A stretch of DNA of 64,000 bases from Chionis minor. Taxonomy: Eukaryota; Chordata; Aves; Charadriiformes; Chionididae. The stretch spans positions 51,357 through 115,356 of the forward strand of contig VZSF01004814.1 of the NCBI GenBank assembly GCA_013398295.1, written 5' to 3'. A program made the translations under genes and the position numbers. Below the pieces are notes generated by a model. It did no database searches. It worked only from the letters and a program-made list of their open reading frames with translations, and was not told the origin of the DNA. The number at the start of each line of letters is the position of its first letter. Position 1 is the first letter of the stretch. Of the stretch, positions 57,001-64,000 are shown piece after piece.

Positions 57001-60000
57001 GCCTTAAGAATCTCCTTGGCTGTGCTGGCAGCAACCAGTATACTCCCTCCTTCCCCAAACCATGATGTTTGCTACAGGTGCCTTACTGGCCAAATCAAAC
57101 TGACTGGCCCTGCCTCCATTTCTTCTCAGGAAGAGGCTTTGAATCTTCTACAGTTTACCAGAAACATAACATTTGAGTGCCTAGTGGCCTTGGAGGCAGC
57201 TGCCCCGCAGCATTGGATCTAACTGGGAGTAGTGGCAAGCTCGCAGAAGCAGCCTTCAACACACATCTCGTCCCTGTTACCATCTTGTTCTTGGAACACG
57301 TGCTGTTATGATACAGAGGCAGATGGAGCAAGGTGGAGGAAATTAAAGTGGATGCTGTGAACAGCAGGGTGGGTCCTTCCTGCTGTTCAAGAAAGTGATG
57401 TTTATTACTTCACTAAGTAAACTGTGAAAGTGACAATTCCAAGCAGATGCTATAATAAGAAGCCATGCAAGAGGATTGGTTAACATTGCCAACACCAATG
57501 ACCACAAGACCAAAAAATATATAAAAATCCACCAGATTCCACGATTCACATATTTCCTGCAGAGGCCTGCATAGTAAGAGTCCCAACATCTAGATGCTCA
57601 ATATCAGAGATCAGGATTTCACAGTGTTCCAAACTACTTAACAGATGTCCAGTCATTAGGTTTTAGCCAAAACTACACACAGTCCTAGAAGTTGCTGGGG
57701 TAAAGGCAGCAGATTTCAAGGAGGCCTGAATTTCCATGAAAAGCAAAAAAACTTAGGCAACAGGTAAACACCATCCCTGTGCCCAAACACACATATAAAC
57801 AGAGCAGTAGGATGGAAACTCACACTACCGTTTTACATCCAAATTCATCCTAGAATTTCTCCACCATCAAATCCCTTACAAGACATCTGCACACGCCGCT
57901 TTAATTCTTCACTGCATTTTGAAAATATTTAGACCCCATCTTCCAATCTCATTTGGATTGTGGAGATAAGTAAAAGGCACCAAGTTCTTAAAATAGCTCC
58001 TAATAGAGGAAGGAGTCCCAGCTCCTGGGACACTTTTTGCTTGACTGAGAACCTCTTCAATACCTAGAGCTGGACAGGAACTATTTTTCACTATCAAAGC
58101 TCCCAAAAAGGACTTGACATTCATAAGGGCACAGCCTGGCCAGTAAGGAATGGCACGTTTTGCCAAAAATAGAGGTAAGCAGTTTAACAAGGTACTGAAG
58201 GTCCGATTGCAGGACAGGTAACCGGCTTTGCAGTCACAGGAAGCTTTGCTCTAAGACTGTTTCTCTTGAAAGTTCAATTATTTTCTGTCCTAGATTTCCT
58301 GAGACACATGAAGTAATTGCTATTCTGGATCAACCTGAAGGAGACCAAAGCTATTCTTGATTCTCTAGTTGGTTTTGATAACCTACTTGCGTTTTGAAAG
58401 ACAAATTACCTTTAAACTGCAGAGGCATTTTCTGAAGAGGCTGGCACACAGGTTCCTGAGCATGTCTGATACCTTATGTAATTCATCTGGCAGTTACTAT
58501 AGGAACAAACTTTTACTAAAGTTGCAGCCACGCTCTGAGAATCACATGGCATTTTTGGACCCTTAATGCCCACCCTCTGCTACACAACCACGCACCGCAC
58601 AGGCTCTCCCTTTCCCAGGCAGGTCAATAGAGCTGGCACAGAAGAACAAGGCTGTTGGAGCTGACATGGTTTGCTGAGACACCCTTTGCTTGGAGGATTA
58701 TCTTTGTTATCTATTTCTGGCAGATGTAGAGACATGCATCCGCGTACATGACTCGGAGCTCTGCGCATCTCTTCTTGAAGGGTATCTTCCTACAACTCTC
58801 CTAAGCACAAACCAATTCCAGAGTAAATCCCCACTGGAAAGGCTGGTGCTTCTTTCCTTGCTTTGTGGCTTGAATGGGAAGCTACAACTTACTTCAAGCA
58901 GGCGTCTGTAGGGTCAGGCTCACGGCTAGAGCGCGGTGTTCCTTCCCAGTCAGAGCCATACACCACAGCAGCCCTGCTTGGACCTCTCAGATGAAGGATA
59001 GAGAGGACTACGGGATAAAGCCCATCTCGCAGACAAAGACAATTCTGAACATTGACACTTACTTGAAATCAAGACTGCTTTATGCACAAGATTATTCCTT
59101 TCAGACCTGACTTCAGAAGAGCAGAACAGTTCAAAAGCAGAAGAGAAAATGTAGTGCTCATTAAGATAACTGCAGAATATTATGGCTGCAGCTAAGAATT
59201 AAAATGAGTATACAAGCACATATGCATCCCCCCGGCAAGCTTCCATTACATAAGACTGAGCTTTCTCCGAATACAAGTTTTTTTAAGTCAAGCTGAGAAG
59301 CTTCAGTCCTACCGCTTTGGTTTCTGAAGCCCACTGCAGGCAAACAGTGTGCATCACTGCCCACCGCTCGGTTTTCCCATAACGATCATTTCTTCATCAC
59401 ATGCAGTTGTTCTAGGCAGCTATTTTAAAAAGTTACTCTTCATATTGCTTTTACTGAAAAGGAAATTCAGCTGCAATTCAATAGTCTGCTGATGGAGGAG
59501 TTGAGTCACAACAGATTTTTGATGAGTATTAGCAACATGGTTTATATTAATACTAGTTTGGCTGGACTAAGCCAAGTGCAATAAGCTAACTCCCGCATTC
59601 CACTGGAAGTCATCCTTCCTTAACTGCACCTACTCTAGCCCCAAGCTTTTTATCCTGCTCTTCCTGCTTCCCAGCCAATATTTAACTGCCTCTTAATAGG
59701 TATTTTCAAAGTTATACCTGTCTTTCAGAAAGGACTGCTTGAAGAATTAGATCCGGGTTTGCATTGTGTTCGGCAACAAATAGTTTCCCATCTAACCACT
59801 ACAGTTACAAAAAGGGGTTGGTTTCAGCATGGACCCCACAGTTCTCACAGGACACAAGGGATGAAGGGAAGAGTCAGACAAACCAGGAGCAGCACAGGGC
59901 AACCTGAACTGATGGACAAATACAGCAGTCCTTGCTGGTGCTCCCTGTGGAGGAACCTCCCGCTCTGATGTCAGCGAAACTGGATCCAAGGAGCCTGTTG

Positions 60001-63000
60001 GATGGATAGGACTGGAAGAGCAGAGGGGAAGAGTTTGGGAGAAGGAGAGAATCAAATAGAATTAGCTGTATGTTACACAAGTTCAGTACAGACCTTTCGA
60101 GTCAGAAATGCAGAGGAGAATCCAGTTAATAGAAGTGTTACTCAACACAAGACATTTTCCATTTACTGGAAGACATCTGAACACTTAGGTCAAGTCCAAC
60201 TTGCACAGATTACACCACATCCCTCCATCTACACTGCAATTTCAGCCTCCAGGCTCATTCTGCTGTTCAGCATGTATCAGAGCGTTTGACAGTCACACTG
60301 TCTTCCACACACACAAAACCACAACAGCAACACAACTGCCCTTGGAAAGCCCTTTGCCATGAGAAGTGCACTGGTAGAAGAGAACCCGCTCTCACTCATC
60401 AACAGCTTTTTGTTCAAGGGGTTCATACAGCAAAGACCTTCAAAAAGAGGATTCTGATAGTTCATTACTGAAGCTTTCAGTGAAGGCAGCTGCTCTCCCA
60501 CCCCAGCCACACTGGGCACCCCTGAGGGTGCTGCAGCACTGCGAGTACTCCACACCGGCTCATTGCTTTTGATCATTGATACTAATATCGTGATAGAATT
60601 CAGAGCTGCATGTGAAAACTACCAAGACCAGTAAACCTTTGATAGAATCTGCTGCTCTGTTTGTGCCCAGCACAGCTAGATCCCATCAGAAAGGCTGCCA
60701 CCCAGCTCCCAAGTCCTGTTTTGATTGAGCAATGAAGACCCTTCTCACAGACAAAGTTTTCACTCCTAAGCTCCACTGCCAGAAAGCAGCCTGGCCACGC
60801 TCTGCTTCTGCACAGGATGCACTTACTACCTGTCCACCCGTCTGTGATCAGATCAGCCAGTTTACCCACAGTTACTTTGGACAGAAAGTTTGCAATGCAA
60901 ACAGGAAGCAGGAGGCGAGAGATCTCACCCAACTTCCTCCAAAACAAGAGCCTCTAACCACTACAGCATTTATTGTTGCAGAAACAAAAAACACCCTGAG
61001 CTTTCTTTCCCAGTTGCCTTGTCCTTTTCTCCCCACTCCAACCATTTAGACCCAGGACATTAATAGGTATCTAGGGAAGGCAGAGGGAAACCAGACTCAA
61101 GCTTCTGCACTTCTTCCAGGCTCATTTACGCAGCTCTTACAGAAAAGCTATATAGAGAAAGCATGTGAGGCCATCACTGTCTCCAACAGCTCGTTGGAAG
61201 GAAAGCCTTGGGAAGTGATGTGTCCTGCAGAGTTCCTTCAATCCCAAACATAAGAAGGAAGGACTGTATATTGGAGAAACTAGTTTTCCCTGCTTATCAC
61301 ACTTAAAGATGCAAGTTGAACTAGGAATCACTCATACACTCTGCCTGATGGAAAGCCAGTAATAAGAACACAGAAGACCTTCTCTCCAAGCAATCACTCC
61401 AATGAGGGCAGAAAAGATGGAAGATGCCCAACAGTTCACCAGCATAACACAGCAGACAAGAGCCTGGTTGCTATACTGGTCCCAGAGTGTGGGGCCCAAC
61501 CAGTAGCCAGCACCAGAGAGCTGATATTCCTGAAAACTAGACTTTTACCCTAGCACTGAGAATGTCTGTAGAGCATGAAATCAAGAGGGTACATACTAGC
61601 ACTGCAGCTCACATTAGCAGGTACTGTCATCTCGTTTAGTTCTGTATATAGAAGTGGAAAAAAAATACAGTAATGAAACCCAGCAAGTAGTTAGGTCATT
61701 GGGAACAGGCATAATGGAAGTGTGGGTGGCAACCGAACAGTCTCTGCCTATGTGTCATGGTAGCTTTGAAATGCTCAGATCAAGCAGCAAGCCACTACAA
61801 AATTCAGTAACTTCAGCATAAAAACAGATGGTCAAAAGCCAGTGTTTGATTGTAAAAGTGTCTTGATAGGTGCTGTATGAGCTGCCAGGTTCTTACTCTG
61901 CCTTCAACTTTGTTGACACTCGGGCAAAAATCCTCATGATCTTGAATGTGAGCTGACAAAGGAGGGAACGGGCGTACGAAACACTACCTGCCACCACCAA
62001 CCGGCAGCTGGTGACCAGATTTCAGCCATGAACTTGGCAAACTACTATCCACAAAACTGTACACAAACTTATTATTCTTAATGTATCTCAACTGGCATAG
62101 CCAGACTTGTAATCAGGTAAAAACAGAGCAACCAGCAGCTGTGCAGAAGAGCAGCCGTTCTTTCAGGTAGCTCTGGAAATGCTGAAGGGAGCCATCTGGA
62201 GCTGGCAAATACCACGTGGCCTCTCATTAGCACAGACTTGCACAGTTTTAGTTATTAAGTAGCCATATATCAAACAAAATGTGCTCTTTACTCTGCACGA
62301 GTAAACCTGGGGCTCATTTCCATACGCAAAGCGGAATGTTGCAGCTACTTTCAGCAGCAGTAAGAACATCAGGCCTGCCCTGCCGTCGCTGCAAGGCCGC
62401 ACCAGCGCCTTGCTGGGAGAACACCACATCAAGCCACAGCAGCCCAGTACGATGCTTTGACTGGCACCAACTACCAGTCAGATACCTGGCTGGAGAGCTT
62501 ACTGCATACACACCTCCTGTGGCCACGATTGCCATATGTTGCCCTCAGGAATGAGATTTCACACGTCCATGACTCTCACTAGTGTAGTCTATAATTATTT
62601 TGCCAGATAACTCAGTGCAACCTACCTATCTTCCCAGACACAAGAAGCTTCCTGCTTTAGCAGTAATGCTGAACCAAACACTTTGATTTTTATACAAAAT
62701 TAACTGGAATACTGCATTTCCAGGATGTACTATGGACGAGAGAAGCTGTATCATCATAGCAAAACAAACAACCTGGAGCTGTTATGAGAATTTGTTTCCA
62801 TATTGTGTACACTACTGCCTCATGCCTCAAAAGACAAGATAAGACAGCTATTTTTGCCCTTGGCGCTGGCATTAGGTGCCAAGAGATAAGGGATTTGCAA
62901 GCGAGAGGAACATTCTGCTCTCTGCCAACACCACCACATTCAGCCTACATGGTCAACTAAAGCCAGGTGTGAAACACATCTCAAAATACACCATCTCCAA

Positions 63001-64000
63001 GACAAGACAGGTTCTTATGATGGGGTTACTAGGTTTGGGGTTTGTTTTTTTGGAGCAGGGCTGAAAACAAACCTTAATAGCAGCATTTTTCATGTTGTTC
63101 AGCGGTGCTCTCTGCAGTTTTTAGAGGTCATATCGAGGTGACTAAGTCTCCCACTTACAGACAGAGATAGAAAGACACCCCCTACTCCACATTCATTTAT
63201 TGCAGCTATTGGGAAACACTCCTCAATTACAGATCTCCTAAGCACCGTAATAGTTCATTAAAATAGGATTTCAGGGAGGCATGGACATAACTTTAACCGT
63301 TTTGCTACAGGAAAGCAAAGCATTTCACAGCAGGAAACTGCAGAAAGGCACCTGCATCATCACAGAACAAGTAGCAATTGTTTTACTCATTTGTTTTGCC
63401 TTCTAGAATTTAGACATTTGTATCTGGCTTCCTGTCTACCCCACTCCACTCCTTTCTAAGAAAAAGAAGGATCACAACATGCCTTGAAATCAATATTAAG
63501 TGGAAAAGGAAGCACAGGACCAAATATGAAAGCCCTTCAGGGGCACTTGGTTCCAGGGCTAGGTTACAATTCTTTCGTTTTCCTCACACGCTGCACTGTC
63601 ACATCTGCTCCTGTCTGATCCTCTAAGGATGATCTGCTGCTCACGTTACAGCTCTGATTTACGGGATATTACTCCTCAGCCAGAATGCCCTCCAAAATTA
63701 CGCAACACCAGCTTTCCAGGTTCCTCCTAATGCACGACTTCTCCAGAAGAGCCGTCCCCACACGCGATTAAGGGTTTTCACCCTGACGTGTGAGGTGCAG
63801 CCCCAGTGCAGTGGGAGAGTTTCCCTAAGCCGTTTTCTCCCCATCCCAGTGGCCGAACGAGCGGGAGCCGCAGAAGCGGGGTTAGAGAGGCTCCGGGAGC
63901 GGGTCCCCACCAGAGACACAGCGGGCACAGCCTGCTGCCACACGGCTGCCGCCACTAGTGGAGAATTAAATTCTGCGGAAGCCAAATTTGTGTCCGTCCG
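51006..64000 (-). other. SMAP2: SMAP2 intron 1 (continues past the right edge)
   Basis: 13 kb without recognisable exon on either strand. SMAP2 exon 1 (MTGKSVKD-type start and CADC zinc ligands) is absent, so the intron must extend further right, as the long first intron of human SMAP2 does. The sequence is of average GC with few simple repeats, for example a short A-run near 53.69 kb. CpG content rises slightly in the last 300 bases. A 191-residue plus-strand open frame (51331-51906) has no family resemblance. Confidence 0.75.

Noticed and set aside
1..64000. CRISPR arrays, operons, prophage or other prokaryotic systems
   Set aside because: The window is vertebrate genomic DNA with spliced genes. 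The only regular repeat array is the minisatellite at 22 kb, which has no spacer structure.
63690..64000. CpG-richer right edge as a possible SMAP2 promoter
   Set aside because: No SMAP2 exon 1 coding sequence or clear promoter elements were found, and CpG enrichment is only slight.

Overview
The window looks like vertebrate nuclear DNA, most likely from a bird (or another sauropsid), on a gene-dense and partly very GC-rich chromosome. Support comes from small coding exons with GT/AG junctions, CpG-island promoters, and 3' ends of CR1-type LINEs. Three protein-coding genes can be recognised directly from translated exons: NFYC (minus strand, left), RIMS3 (plus strand, centre) and SMAP2 (minus strand, right). 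The same three genes lie together on human 1p34.2, so this is a conserved syntenic block read in inverted orientation.

Layout. 1-15.2 kb holds the 5' end of NFYC: one coding exon with the start codon (686-790), a 14-kb first intron, and a CpG-island promoter near 14.9-15.2 kb with three CCAAT boxes. A second CpG island at about 16.4-17.1 kb carries a CCAAT pair, a YY1-type element, an NRF1-like site and a TCTCGCGAGA palindrome. It looks like a plus-strand or bidirectional promoter. 17-32 kb is GC-rich and without recognisable coding sequence. It probably holds the 5' noncoding exon(s) and first intron of RIMS3, a G-rich minisatellite interrupted by a 186-base gap, and several AT-rich islands. 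32.0-36.5 kb holds all six RIMS3 coding exons, which join in frame to a 309-residue protein. 36.5 to about 41-44 kb is probably the long RIMS3 3' UTR. It contains a 245-bp direct duplication at a single N that is almost certainly an assembly error. 45.2-51.0 kb holds SMAP2 exons 2 to the end (nine coding exons, in frame, with stop). 51-64 kb is SMAP2 intron 1; exon 1, with the start codon and the first two zinc ligands, lies beyond the right edge.

How the genes relate. NFYC and RIMS3 are divergent; RIMS3 and SMAP2 converge tail to tail. Their products are unrelated: a CCAAT-binding transcription factor subunit, a presynaptic C2-domain protein, and an ARF GTPase-activating protein of clathrin-coated carriers. 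The NFYC promoter carries sites for the factor NFYC helps to form, which suggests autoregulation.

I found no new biological system. The most interesting sequence-level observation is an apparent U12-type (minor spliceosome) intron in SMAP2 with a GC instead of GT donor dinucleotide. Nearly all other long open frames here are by-products of GC-rich or repetitive DNA.
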